DNA of 28,026 nucleotides from DATLWR01 sp035576205 (GTDB lineage Bacteria > Pseudomonadota > Zetaproteobacteria > Mariprofundales > Mariprofundaceae). Shown here one piece after another: positions 1-6,585 of this stretch. Position 1 is the first letter of the stretch, and the number at the start of each line of letters is the position of its first letter. The position numbers and the translations under genes are program-made. Location of the stretch: the NCBI GenBank assembly GCA_035576205.1, contig DATLWR010000033.1:1-28026 (forward strand), given 5' to 3'. Under the pieces are notes generated by a model. That model was not told the origin of the DNA, ran no database searches, and was given only the letters and a program-made list of their open reading frames with translations.

Positions 1-1
1 G

Positions 2-352
2 TTGCCGGCCGACCGCATCGAGGCGATCAGCCAGCGTACGGCGCAGGGCGGTGCCGAGATCGTGCAGCTCTTGAAGACCGGCTCGGCCTTCTATGCGCCG
101 GGGGCAGCTGTCGTGGAGATGGCCGAGGCGATCCTGAAGGATAAGAATCGTATCCTGCCCTGTGCGGTCTGCCTGGACGGGGAGTACGGTGTCGACGGCT
201 ACTTCATGGGCGTACCGTGCAAGCTGGGTGGCGGCGGCATGGAAGGGGTCATCGAACTCGACCTGACGGCGGACGAACAGGTGGCGATGGGACGGTCGCT
301 GGAAGCCGTGAAGACACTGGTGACCGAGGTCGATGCGCTCGGTCTGTTCTGA
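2..352 (+). CDS. mdh: Malate dehydrogenase, C-terminal part (5' end outside window)
   Basis: This is the C-terminal ~116 residues of an NAD-dependent malate dehydrogenase of the LDH-like type, which oxidises malate to oxaloacetate in the TCA cycle. The visible part holds the usual C-terminal domain: a GGAEIVQLLKTGSAFYAPG segment, an ILPCAVCLDGEYG strand region, and a GVPCKLGGGGMEGVIELDL segment before the terminal helix. The reading frame is already open at the window edge, so the true start lies upstream, and the TTG at position 2 should not be read as a start. It ends 95 nt before sucC on the same strand. An mdh-sucC-sucD order is known in several proteobacterial groups and suggests co-expression. 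Identity is firm at family level. Only the N-terminal NAD-binding half, not visible here, would separate MDH from LDH beyond doubt. Confidence 0.9.
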   Translation: MPADRIEAISQRTAQGGAEIVQLLKTGSAFYAPGAAVVEMAEAILKDKNRILPCAVCLDGEYGVDGYFMGVPCKLGGGGMEGVIELDLTADEQVAMGRSLEAVKTLVTEVDALGLF

Positions 353-447
353 TCCCGTTGTTAAATCCGGAAACAGTTATTGCTAGCTTGCCCTGCTAGA
401 TTGGCCGCCGCTGTTGCCGGAGCGGTCACGGCGCTGGAGGAATTGCA

Positions 448-1608
448 TTGAATATCCATGAGTATCAGGCCAAACAGGTATTGCAGTCGTTCGGCGTACA
501 GGTACCGCGTGGCCGGTTGGCGCTCACCGCCGACGAGGCCGCAGAGGCTGCCGAATCCCTCGGGGGCTCTGTCTGGGTGGTGAAGGCGCAGATCCATGCG
601 GGCGGCCGCGGCAAGGCGGGCGGCGTGCGTCTGTGCCGATCGGTCGAGGCGGTGCGCGAGGCGGCAGGCAGCCTGATCGGCAGCACCCTGGTGACCAAAC
701 AGACGGGGGCGGCGGGCAAGCGCGTGCACAAGGTCTATATCGAGGAGGGGCTGGCGATCGCCCGCGAATTCTATCTAAGCCTCTTGCTCGATCGTGACAA
801 CGAATGCGTGTCGTTCGTGACCAGTCCCGCCGGCGGCATGGATATCGAGGCGGTGGCCGCCGAAACGCCGGAGAAGATTGCGACGATTCCCGTACCATCC
901 GGGGGCGTGACGGCCGAGGTTGCCGCGCAGCTGGCCGATTTTCTGGGACTGGGCGACAAGCATGCGGAAGTTCAGGAACTCGCGGCCAGCCTCTACCGTA
1001 CCTTCACCGAACGCGATGCGAGTCTTCTGGAGCTGAATCCGCTGGTGCTGACCGAGGAAGGTGAACTGATCGCGCTCGATGCCAAGTTCGTCGCCGACGA
1101 CAACGGTCTCTATCGCCAGCCGGAGATCGCCGCCATGCGCGATCCCGACGAGGAGGACCCGCGCGAGACCGAAGCGGCGAAGGCGGGCCTCAACTATATC
1201 GCACTGGACGGCGATATCGGCTGCATGGTTAACGGCGCCGGGCTCGCTATGGCGACGATGGACATCATCCAGCTGAAGGGTGAGAAGCCGGCCAACTTCC
1301 TCGACGTCGGCGGTGGCGTGACGGTGGCGGCGGTCTCCGAGGCGTTCAAGCTGCTGTTCTCCGACAAGCACGTGAAAGCGATCCTCGTGAATATCTTCGG
1401 CGGCATCGTGCGCTGCGACATTATCGCCAACGGCCTGCTGGATGCGATCAGGACCGTTCCGATGTCCGTGCCGGTGGTGATGCGTCTGGTCGGTACCAAC
1501 GAGGCGGAGGGACGGCAGATCGTGCGCGAGGCGGGCCTCGACGTGCGCTGGGCCGACAATCTCGATCAGGCAGCCGAAATGGCTGTGGCCGCGGCACGGG
1601 GAGTCTGA
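448..1608 (+). CDS. sucC: Succinyl-CoA synthetase beta subunit (ADP-forming)
   Basis: This is the beta subunit of succinyl-CoA synthetase, which with SucD converts succinyl-CoA, phosphate and ADP/GDP to succinate, CoA and ATP/GTP in the cytoplasm. The 386-residue length matches the family (E. coli 388). The N-terminus MNIHEYQAKQVLQSFGV is the family's ATP-grasp opening. Further on are the glycine-rich VKAQIHAGGRGKAGGV segment (~48), the LELNPLV metal/nucleotide region (~196) and the C-terminal ligase domain with NIFGGIVRCD (~318). The start is a TTG, supported by GGAGG about 7 nt upstream and by alignment of the first residues with the family. The stop is separated from the sucD ATG by a single base, so the two subunits are almost certainly translationally coupled. 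Confidence 0.97.
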   Translation: MNIHEYQAKQVLQSFGVQVPRGRLALTADEAAEAAESLGGSVWVVKAQIHAGGRGKAGGVRLCRSVEAVREAAGSLIGSTLVTKQTGAAGKRVHKVYIEEGLAIAREFYLSLLLDRDNECVSFVTSPAGGMDIEAVAAETPEKIATIPVPSGGVTAEVAAQLADFLGLGDKHAEVQELAASLYRTFTERDASLLELNPLVLTEEGELIALDAKFVADDNGLYRQPEIAAMRDPDEEDPRETEAAKAGLNYIALDGDIGCMVNGAGLAMATMDIIQLKGEKPANFLDVGGGVTVAAVSEAFKLLFSDKHVKAILVNIFGGIVRCDIIANGLLDAIRTVPMSVPVVMRLVGTNEAEGRQIVREAGLDVRWADNLDQAAEMAVAAARGV

Positions 1609-1609
1609 G

Positions 1610-2479
1610 ATGGGCGTATTGCTGGACAACAACACACGCGTGATCTGCCAGGGCTTCACCGGCAAGCAGGGAAGTTTCCACTCCGAACAGATGATTGCCT
1701 ACGGCACCAACTTCGTCGGCGGCGTCACGCCCGGCAAGGGCGGCCAGACGCACCTGGAGCGGCCGGTATTCGATTCGGTGCGTCATGCGGTGAGCGAAGC
1801 TGGCGCCGAGGCGTCGGTGATCTTCGTGCCGCCGAAATTTGCCGCCGATGCGATCATCGAGGCGGCAGAAGCCGGCATCCGGCTGGTCGTCTGCATCACC
1901 GAGGGCATCCCGGCGCTCGACATGCTGCGCGTGAAGGCGTCGATCCGCGGGCTCGATACCGTGCTGATCGGTCCGAACTGCCCCGGCATCATCACGCCGG
2001 GCCAGGCGAAGATCGGTATCATGCCCGGTCATATCCACCTGCCGGGACGTGTCGGCGTCGTTTCGCGTTCCGGCACGCTGACCTATGAAGCGGTGGCGCA
2101 GCTGACGGCGACGAAACTCGGCCAGAGCAGCTGTATCGGTATCGGTGGCGACCCGATCCACGGCATGAACTTCATCGATGCGCTGCAGCTGTTCGAGGCT
2201 GATTCGCAGACCGAGGGTGTGATCATGATCGGCGAGATCGGCGGTGCCGACGAGGAGCATGCGGCCGAATACATCCGCGAGCACATGACAAAGCCGGTGG
2301 TCGCCTTCATCGCCGGTGCCACGGCCCCGGCCGGCAAGCGCATGGGGCATGCCGGCGCCATTATCTCCGGCGGCAAGGGGACGGCCGAGGCGAAATTTAC
2401 TGCACTCGCAGCAGCCGGCGTCACTATCGAACATAATCCGACGCTGCTCGGCCAGCGTATGCTGGAGCGGCTCGGCTGA
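1610..2479 (+). CDS. sucD: Succinyl-CoA synthetase alpha subunit
   Basis: The alpha subunit carries the CoA-binding Rossmann domain and the phosphohistidine of succinyl-CoA synthetase. At 289 residues it equals the E. coli length. It opens with MGVLLDNNTRVICQGFTGKQG, cut here to its key part TRVICQGFTGKQG (CoA-binding loop). It has the GPNCPGIITPG segment (~124) and the active-site loop KRMGHAGAIISGGKGTA, in which His247 is the expected phosphorylated residue. GIGGDPIHG lies near residue 180. The ATG is preceded by GGGGAG inside the end of sucC. It forms one operon with sucC and very likely mdh. The MEKHLA-domain gene begins 2 nt after its stop. Confidence 0.97.
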   Translation: MGVLLDNNTRVICQGFTGKQGSFHSEQMIAYGTNFVGGVTPGKGGQTHLERPVFDSVRHAVSEAGAEASVIFVPPKFAADAIIEAAEAGIRLVVCITEGIPALDMLRVKASIRGLDTVLIGPNCPGIITPGQAKIGIMPGHIHLPGRVGVVSRSGTLTYEAVAQLTATKLGQSSCIGIGGDPIHGMNFIDALQLFEADSQTEGVIMIGEIGGADEEHAAEYIREHMTKPVVAFIAGATAPAGKRMGHAGAIISGGKGTAEAKFTALAAAGVTIEHNPTLLGQRMLERLG

Positions 2480-2481
2480 GT

Positions 2482-2964
2482 TTGTCGGAGGTTCCGGCGG
2501 AGTCGAACGGCTTTCAGGTCCGGCATGTCGGGCTGTTGCTGGAAAGCCTTGCGCGACTGACCGGTCGGCGGCCGGTGGCGGCGCCACCGGGTTCGGTTGA
2601 AGCGGCGCGAGCCGTCTGGCAGGCGCCGTTTGCCCTGGTATCGCATGGCGTCGAGCCGGATCCGGTATTCAACTACGGCAACCTGACCGCCTTGCGCCTG
2701 TTCGAGATGGATTGGCAGCAGTTCACATGCCTGCCGTCGCGTCTTTCCGCCGAGGCTCCGAACCAGGAGGAGCGAGCCCGGCTGCTGCAGCGTGTCAGCC
2801 AGGCAGGCTATATCGACGATTATGCAGGAATCCGGATATCGTCCACCGGCCACCGTTTCCGGATTGAGAACGCCGTGGTCTGGAGCCTCACCGACCCCGC
2901 CGGGCAGTATGCTGGACAGGCGGCGATGTTCGAGCGCTGGTCAGACATTGCGACTGGCGAATAA
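2482..2964 (+). CDS. MEKHLA-domain protein
   Basis: This 160-residue soluble protein is largely a single MEKHLA domain, a PAS-like fold first named from plant HD-ZIP III factors and found alone in many bacteria. Typical segments are visible: NYGNLTALRLFEMDW (~72), LPSRLSAEAP (~88), a RLLQRVSQAGYIDDYAGIRIS region (~100-120) and RFRIENAVVWSLTDPAG near 130. The biochemical role in bacteria is not established, and small-molecule or redox sensing is only an inference from the PAS relationship. The proposed TTG start at 2482 lies 2 nt after the sucD stop. No strong ribosome binding site precedes it, so it may depend on coupling to sucD or begin slightly further in (for example a TTG near 2536). It appears to be the last gene of the mdh-sucCD transcript. 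Confidence 0.8.
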   Translation: MSEVPAESNGFQVRHVGLLLESLARLTGRRPVAAPPGSVEAARAVWQAPFALVSHGVEPDPVFNYGNLTALRLFEMDWQQFTCLPSRLSAEAPNQEERARLLQRVSQAGYIDDYAGIRISSTGHRFRIENAVVWSLTDPAGQYAGQAAMFERWSDIATGE

Positions 2965-3004
2965 CATCCATGTTTGGCACTGCTTCGGCCGGCAGGCCAC
3001 CTGC

Positions 3005-3208
3005 TTACTTCCCTTTGGCCATCAAATTCTCGGTCATCAATGCCAGATGGCCGACGGGGATGACTTCGCCTTCCCGGGTGTCGGGGTGCTTGATCGTCAC
3101 GTAATGACCGCCCCCGAAGGATACCTGCGTCCGTTGCCGGTAATCCGGTCCGTAAACCCGTTCCACCGCTTCGAGATACTGATCAATGGCCTGGTGAATT
3201 TCTGACAT
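3005..3208 (-). CDS. Conserved small protein of unknown function
   Basis: This is a 67-residue cytoplasmic protein that I do not recognise. It has no signal peptide and no membrane segment. The N-terminal half looks helical (MSEIHQAIDQYLEAVERVYG), the middle carries a short beta-like stretch (TQVSFGGGHYVTIKH), and the end is helical again (LALMTENLMAKGK). Coding status is supported by a near-perfect ribosome binding site, AAGGAGGTG, about 5 nt before the ATG. The frame is compact and ends cleanly 40 nt from the convergent MEKHLA gene. A 7-bp inverted repeat 32-59 nt upstream of the start could be an operator, which would make it an independently controlled single gene. It is probably real; its function is unknown. 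Confidence 0.75.
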   Translation of the reverse strand: MSEIHQAIDQYLEAVERVYGPDYRQRTQVSFGGGHYVTIKHPDTREGEVIPVGHLALMTENLMAKGK

Positions 3209-3239
3209 GGCACACCTCCTTGAGCATCTCTGTATCAGC

Positions 3240-3267
3240 AGTTAAGCACACAATATCCGACTTAACT
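3240..3267. promoter_or_regulatory. Operator-like dyad upstream of the 67-residue gene
   Basis: AGTTAAG at 3240-3246 and CTTAACT at 3261-3267 are perfect inverted repeats separated by 14 nt, so arm centres are 21 nt (about two helical turns) apart. The dyad lies 32-59 nt upstream of the minus-strand start at 3208, where a promoter would be expected. The geometry fits a dimeric regulator site. The regulator is unknown and a chance repeat is possible. Confidence 0.35.
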
Positions 3268-3296
3268 AGTCAGGTATTCGGCTTGTCTGACGTGAC

Positions 3297-3480
3297 TTAT
3301 TTCACCGCACAGATCCTGGCGCCGCGGATGGCTGCAGCACGGGCGGCGCAACGACCGTACCAGCGCTCAGCGTTGCCGCAGTCGTCGAGCCCCAGTACAT
3401 CTGGAAAGTGTCGAGGCCACCGACCCATGGGAAGGTAGCGATACTGGCGATGGTGTACTGATCATCGACCAGGTAGATAC
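3297..3480 (-). pseudogene. Remnant of a glutathione S-transferase gene (3' end, frameshifted)
   Basis: No intact gene lies between 3209 and 3605, but the minus strand of 3297-3480 carries recognisable GST C-terminal sequence in two frames. From 3480 down to about 3392 one frame reads IYLVDDQYTIASIATFPWV followed by GGLDTFQMYW, close to the family pattern YLaGdeYSIADIAtfPWv. At about 3390-3394 the similarity moves by one base into another frame, GLDDCGNAERWYGRCAARAA followed by AIRGARICAVK and a TAA stop at 3297-3299. That matches the family's 'ldefPnvkrWydriaaRPAvqrg' ending. The frame upstream of 3480 closes quickly, so the N-terminal thioredoxin-like domain is gone. This is best read as a decayed, truncated gene. 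A sequencing error could explain the frameshift but not the missing N-terminus. Confidence 0.65.
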
Positions 3481-3605
3481 ATCCCTCCTGTATCGGGGGT
3501 TTTCAAGTCTCGCGGCAGCTTCAAGTATGGCGCATGCGACGGTCGTTGACGCTTGGCCTGACTTGGGGGCGACCTGTTGCTAGGCTGCGGTCGTCGGGAG
3601 GAGCC

Positions 3606-4634
3606 ATGCCATTCAGCGCCCAGAAAAGTTTCGATCACGACCGGCCGTTGGCGACCGGCATCCTGCTGACCAATCTCGGTACCCCCGATGCCCCGACGAC
3701 GTCGGCGGTGCGCCGTTACCTGAAGGAATTCCTTTCCGATCCGCGCGTCGTCGAGCAGCCGCGCTGGCTGTGGTGGCTCATCCTCAACGGCATTATCCTC
3801 AACACGCGGCCGTCGAAATCGGCCCACGCCTACCAGAAGATCTGGACTGTTGCCGGATCGCCGCTGCTGGAGGTGAGCCGACGACAGCAACGGCAGCTGG
3901 AAGAAGAGCTGCGCAACAGGATCGAAGGCGAATTGCACGTCGGGCTTGCCATGCGTTACGGCGAGCCGTCGATCCGAGCCGGGCTGGAATATCTGCGGGA
4001 AAAGAACTGCCGGCGCATCCTGATATTCCCGCTCTATCCGCAGTATTCGGCGACGACCACAGGTTCGACCTTCGATGCGGTGGCCGACGTGCTGAGAAGC
4101 TGGCGGCGGGTGCCGGCACTGCGCCTGATCGACGGCTACCACAAGCATCCGGCCTACATCGAGGCGCTGGCCGCCAGCGTGCGCGACTACTGGGCGCAGC
4201 ATGGAGAGCCGGAGCGGTTGCTGATGTCGTTCCATGGCATTCCCGAGCGCTATTTCAGGGCCGGCGACCCCTATCCCTGCCACTGCCGCAAGACCGCGCA
4301 ACTGCTGCGCGAAGCGCTCGGCCTGTCCGAGGAACGGGCCGTTCTGACATTCCAGTCGAGATTCGGCCGCGAGCCGTGGGTGGAACCCTATACCGATGCG
4401 ACGCTGCGGGAGTGGGGAGGGCAGGGGATCGGCAGTGTCGATGTCATCTGCCCGGGGTTTTCCGCCGACTGCCTGGAGACGCTCGAGGAGATCGCCATCC
4501 AGAACCGCGACCTGTTCACGGCCAGCGGCGGCCGGCAACTACGCTATATCCCGGCATTGAACGATTCGGCCACCCATATTCGGGCACTGGCCGATGTGGC
4601 GGAAGCCCAGCTCGCCGGCTGGGTCAGCCCATGA
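3606..4634 (+). CDS. hemH: Ferrochelatase
   Basis: Ferrochelatase inserts Fe2+ into protoporphyrin IX, the last step of protoheme synthesis. With the ATG at 3606 the protein is 342 residues, usual for proteobacterial HemH. The start is chosen for its GGGAGGAG ribosome binding site about 6 nt upstream; an earlier in-frame ATG at 3534 lacks such support. Family marks include LLTNLGTPDAP at ~21, FPLYPQYSATTTGS in the middle, the metal/porphyrin segment SFHGIPERYF with His210, the PCHCRKTAQLL segment, and GFSADCLETLEEI near 285-296 with its conserved acidic residues. The last 11 nt overlap the 3' end of the convergent cyclic-nucleotide-binding gene. The GST remnant upstream means it is probably transcribed on its own. 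Confidence 0.95.
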   Translation: MPFSAQKSFDHDRPLATGILLTNLGTPDAPTTSAVRRYLKEFLSDPRVVEQPRWLWWLILNGIILNTRPSKSAHAYQKIWTVAGSPLLEVSRRQQRQLEEELRNRIEGELHVGLAMRYGEPSIRAGLEYLREKNCRRILIFPLYPQYSATTTGSTFDAVADVLRSWRRVPALRLIDGYHKHPAYIEALAASVRDYWAQHGEPERLLMSFHGIPERYFRAGDPYPCHCRKTAQLLREALGLSEERAVLTFQSRFGREPWVEPYTDATLREWGGQGIGSVDVICPGFSADCLETLEEIAIQNRDLFTASGGRQLRYIPALNDSATHIRALADVAEAQLAGWVSP

Positions 4635-5391
4635 TGCCGGTCAGGCCGATAGAGCCGATGGCGCCGGCAAATTCCGGGTAGTCCTCACAGCTTTTCATGA
4701 TGTGCTCGCGATTGAAGGCGAGCACTTCCGTCCAGCCCGAAGCAACCGCATCGGCGGTGGGGGCAAAGCCGAGGGCCGAGATCTCGCCGAGCACGTCGCC
4801 GGTCTGCTTGCTGGCAACGACCTGGCCATTCTTGACGATGTCCAGGGAGCCATGTGTGATCAGATAGAGCGAGTCGTTGATCTTGCCGCGCTCGATCAGC
4901 CGTTCGCCCGGCGCGATGGATTTCGGTTGCGACAGTTCGAACAGCCGGTTGCGTTCCTTTTGCGGCAGCGTGTGGAACAGCGGGTGAACCGCCAGCAGGA
5001 TCTCCAGGTCGCGCAGGTGCGCGGCCCGTTCGAACAAGGCGCGCAGCTGGCCGTCATCATGGTCGAGGATCTCGCGCACCGTATCGTGATCGAGTTCGAT
5101 GACCGTAGCGTCTGAAACGGCCTGCCAGACGATGGCCGGCTTGTTGTCGGGCAGCAGCATGGCGCGAACGCCCAGGGCTTCACCGGCCTCGTACTCGTAG
5201 ACGGGGACCTGTTTCTTCTCCACCTCGGCCAGCACGGCGATGCTTCCTGCCTCGATCAGGCGAATGCCGTCGAAGCCCTGTTCCAGGCCCGGCAATCTGG
5301 CACCCGCCTCATAGCGCTTCTCGGTGCCCTTGGAGATCAGGGCTTCGAAGGTGGCCGGTGCGATCGTCAGCAGCTCATGGCGCAGATTCAT
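4624..5391 (-). CDS. Protein with two cyclic-nucleotide-binding-like domains
   Basis: This 255-residue protein has two consecutive cNMP-binding-like beta-roll domains, about 20-115 and 130-240. The second shows the classic phosphate-binding-cassette pattern, with GDVLGEISALGFAPTADAVA near 205-225, plus a preceding ERLIERGKINDSLYLITHGS strand pair (~163-182). The first is more divergent (EYEAGEALGVRAML). No helix-turn-helix, kinase, transporter or other output domain follows, so it is not a Crp/Fnr regulator. It may act as a partner protein or sensor. It lies 63 nt downstream of the parvulin lipoprotein gene on the same strand, and its 3' end overlaps hemH by 11 nt. The ribosome binding site is weak (AGG), so coupling or a leaderless element is possible. 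The domain call is good; the function is unknown. Confidence 0.8.
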   Translation of the reverse strand: MNLRHELLTIAPATFEALISKGTEKRYEAGARLPGLEQGFDGIRLIEAGSIAVLAEVEKKQVPVYEYEAGEALGVRAMLLPDNKPAIVWQAVSDATVIELDHDTVREILDHDDGQLRALFERAAHLRDLEILLAVHPLFHTLPQKERNRLFELSQPKSIAPGERLIERGKINDSLYLITHGSLDIVKNGQVVASKQTGDVLGEISALGFAPTADAVASGWTEVLAFNREHIMKSCEDYPEFAGAIGSIGLTGIMG

Positions 5392-5454
5392 GCGACCTAT
5401 TGTAACCGGTTATCTGGTTTTTGTCGTGATGCTGGTTCCAGAATCACCGGGGGA

Positions 5455-6342
5455 TTACGGGTTCGTGATCGGTTCCGGCTGGAGTTTCAGCTTCTCCGAG
5501 TTGGCATAGGCCGGCAAGAGGATATGGACCGAGGCGTGCGAGGTCAGATCGTCGATCCAGGCATTCAGCTGGGCTTCCACCAGCGAGTTGTAAATCTCCT
5601 CTCGAGCCTCGTCGAGGCTTTTCAGGCTGGCCGGACGTTTGCCCAGCAGTTCGATAATGTGCCAGCCGAACTCGGTTTTCACAGGGCCCGTGCGGTCGCC
5701 GGGGTTCTGCAGTGCAAAGGCGGCATCCTCGAACGATTTCACCATCATGCCACGCGAGAACCAGTTGAGGTCGCCGCCCCGTGACTTGTTGCTGTCGTCG
5801 AGCGAATACTGGGCTGCCAGGGCGGCAAAGTCCGCGTTCGGCCGCTTCAGCAGCTTGAGTATCTGCTGTGCCTGTTCTTCCGTGGCGACCAGGATGTGAC
5901 GGGCATGGATCTGCTCGGGCACCGTGAACTCGTCGCGATGCGTGTCGTAGTATTGCTTGATCTCGGCTTCGGTGGGCGTTTTCAGGTTCGTCATCTGCCA
6001 GTCCTCGACGGCCTGGATCAGGATGCTGTTGCGGGCCCGCTCGATGCGTTGATGGACGCGCGGATCGGTATCGAGCCCCAGCTCCTCCGCTTTCTGGCTG
6101 AGGACCTGACGGCGGATCAGGCTTGCCAGCACGCGTTTGCGTGCCTCTGGGTCGGATTTGAGATGGCGCAGCTCTTCGGGCAGCAGTTCCATTTCCGTAT
6201 CGATGTCGGATTCATGGATGGCGACGCCGCCCACCTTGGCGACCACCGGGCTTGTGGCCTGCGGCGCCTCGGGTTTGCTCGTCTGTTGCTGGCAGGCGGT
6301 TGCCGACAGCAGGCAGATTGCGATCATCAGGCCACGAATCAT
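5455..6342 (-). CDS. Parvulin-type peptidyl-prolyl isomerase lipoprotein
   Basis: This is a SurA/PpiC-like periplasmic foldase, 295 residues from the ATG at 6342. That start is preferred over a longer upstream frame because it has AGGAG about 8 nt upstream and opens directly on a lipoprotein signal, MIRGLMIAICLLSATAC, with Cys17 as the probable lipidation site. An SurA-like helical N-domain follows (~45-150: a VGGVAIHESDIDTEM segment and a RRQVLSQKAEELGL helix). A parvulin domain then begins at about residue 173, with IHARHILVATEEQAQQ, LAAQYSLDDSNKSRGGDLNW and EFGWHIIELLGKRPA. The C-terminal helix region ends the protein. It probably assists folding of exported or outer-membrane proteins. It is divergently arranged with cstA across a palindrome-rich region and precedes the double-CNB gene. 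Confidence 0.87.
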   Translation of the reverse strand: MIRGLMIAICLLSATACQQQTSKPEAPQATSPVVAKVGGVAIHESDIDTEMELLPEELRHLKSDPEARKRVLASLIRRQVLSQKAEELGLDTDPRVHQRIERARNSILIQAVEDWQMTNLKTPTEAEIKQYYDTHRDEFTVPEQIHARHILVATEEQAQQILKLLKRPNADFAALAAQYSLDDSNKSRGGDLNWFSRGMMVKSFEDAAFALQNPGDRTGPVKTEFGWHIIELLGKRPASLKSLDEAREEIYNSLVEAQLNAWIDDLTSHASVHILLPAYANSEKLKLQPEPITNP

Positions 6343-6404
6343 CGATGGACTCCTATGCACGATGGAATTGCGCATGGATACACTAGAAAAATCAGGGTAC
6401 CCAT

Positions 6405-6424
6405 GCAGGCCATGGATGGCCTGC
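6405..6424. repeat. Inverted repeat IR-1 in the PPIase/cstA intergenic region
   Basis: GCAGGCCAT (6405-6413) and ATGGCCTGC (6416-6424) are perfect 9-nt inverted repeats with 2 nt between them. An 8-bp palindrome, GGGTACCC, sits just to the left at 6395-6402. This is the first of several consecutive dyads between the divergent PPIase and cstA genes. Confidence 0.7.
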
Positions 6425-6427
6425 CAA

Positions 6428-6451
6428 GGCCTGATGTTTACGTCATCAGCC
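6428..6451. repeat. Inverted repeat IR-2 in the PPIase/cstA intergenic region
   Basis: CTGATG (6431-6436) and CATCAG (6444-6449) are inverted around 7 nt. GG (6428-6429) and CC (6450-6451) extend the stem if C6430 is bulged. It begins 3 nt after IR-1. Confidence 0.55.
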
Positions 6452-6457
6452 TTGTGA

Positions 6458-6487
6458 GCATATGCAAAATCGCGCTTTTGCATATGC
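6458..6487. repeat. Perfect 12-bp inverted repeat IR-3
   Basis: GCATATGCAAAA (6458-6469) and TTTTGCATATGC (6476-6487) are perfect inverted repeats around the 6-nt spacer TCGCGC. Each arm contains the palindrome GCATATGC. It could be a protein-binding site or a stable hairpin. The 3' arm lacks a following T-run on either strand, so it is not a typical terminator. Confidence 0.8.
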
Positions 6488-6490
6488 GTC

Positions 6491-6520
6491 TTGAAAAAGT
6501 GCAGGGATGCAGTTTTTCAA
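6491..6520. repeat. Inverted repeat IR-4 with nested inner stem
   Basis: TTGAAAAA (6491-6498) and TTTTTCAA (6513-6520) are inverted. Inside them TGCA (6500-6503) and TGCA (6508-6511) pair around GGGA, with one G/G mismatch between the two stems. It is exactly as long (30 bp) as IR-3 and starts 3 nt after it. A short palindrome, CTCTAGAG, follows at 6526-6533. If transcribed rightward the outer 3' arm contains five U residues, so weak termination or attenuation ahead of cstA is conceivable. Confidence 0.75.
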
Positions 6521-6585
6521 ATGCGCTCTAGAGTAGCCCGCCGCGAATGAAACCGCACCCGTAATCTGCGGCAGGGAGGAGCAAG

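Noticed and set aside
3220..3438. A 72-codon + strand frame before hemH
   Set aside because: It has no ribosome binding site, runs antisense to the GST remnant, and its translation is Ala/Arg/Ser-rich without motif.
5403..5447. TAACCGGTTA palindrome and a GTGAT/ATCAC stem as a terminator between the PPIase and double-CNB genes
   Set aside because: On the transcribed (minus) strand the stem is followed by an A-run, not a T-run, and the spacing does not suit a terminator. It may be incidental.
6452..6473. A CRP-like site (TTGTGA at 6452-6457) upstream of cstA
   Set aside because: Only the TGTGA half-site is present. The expected TCACA half after 6 nt is absent, and the bases belong mainly to the separate IR-3 dyad.
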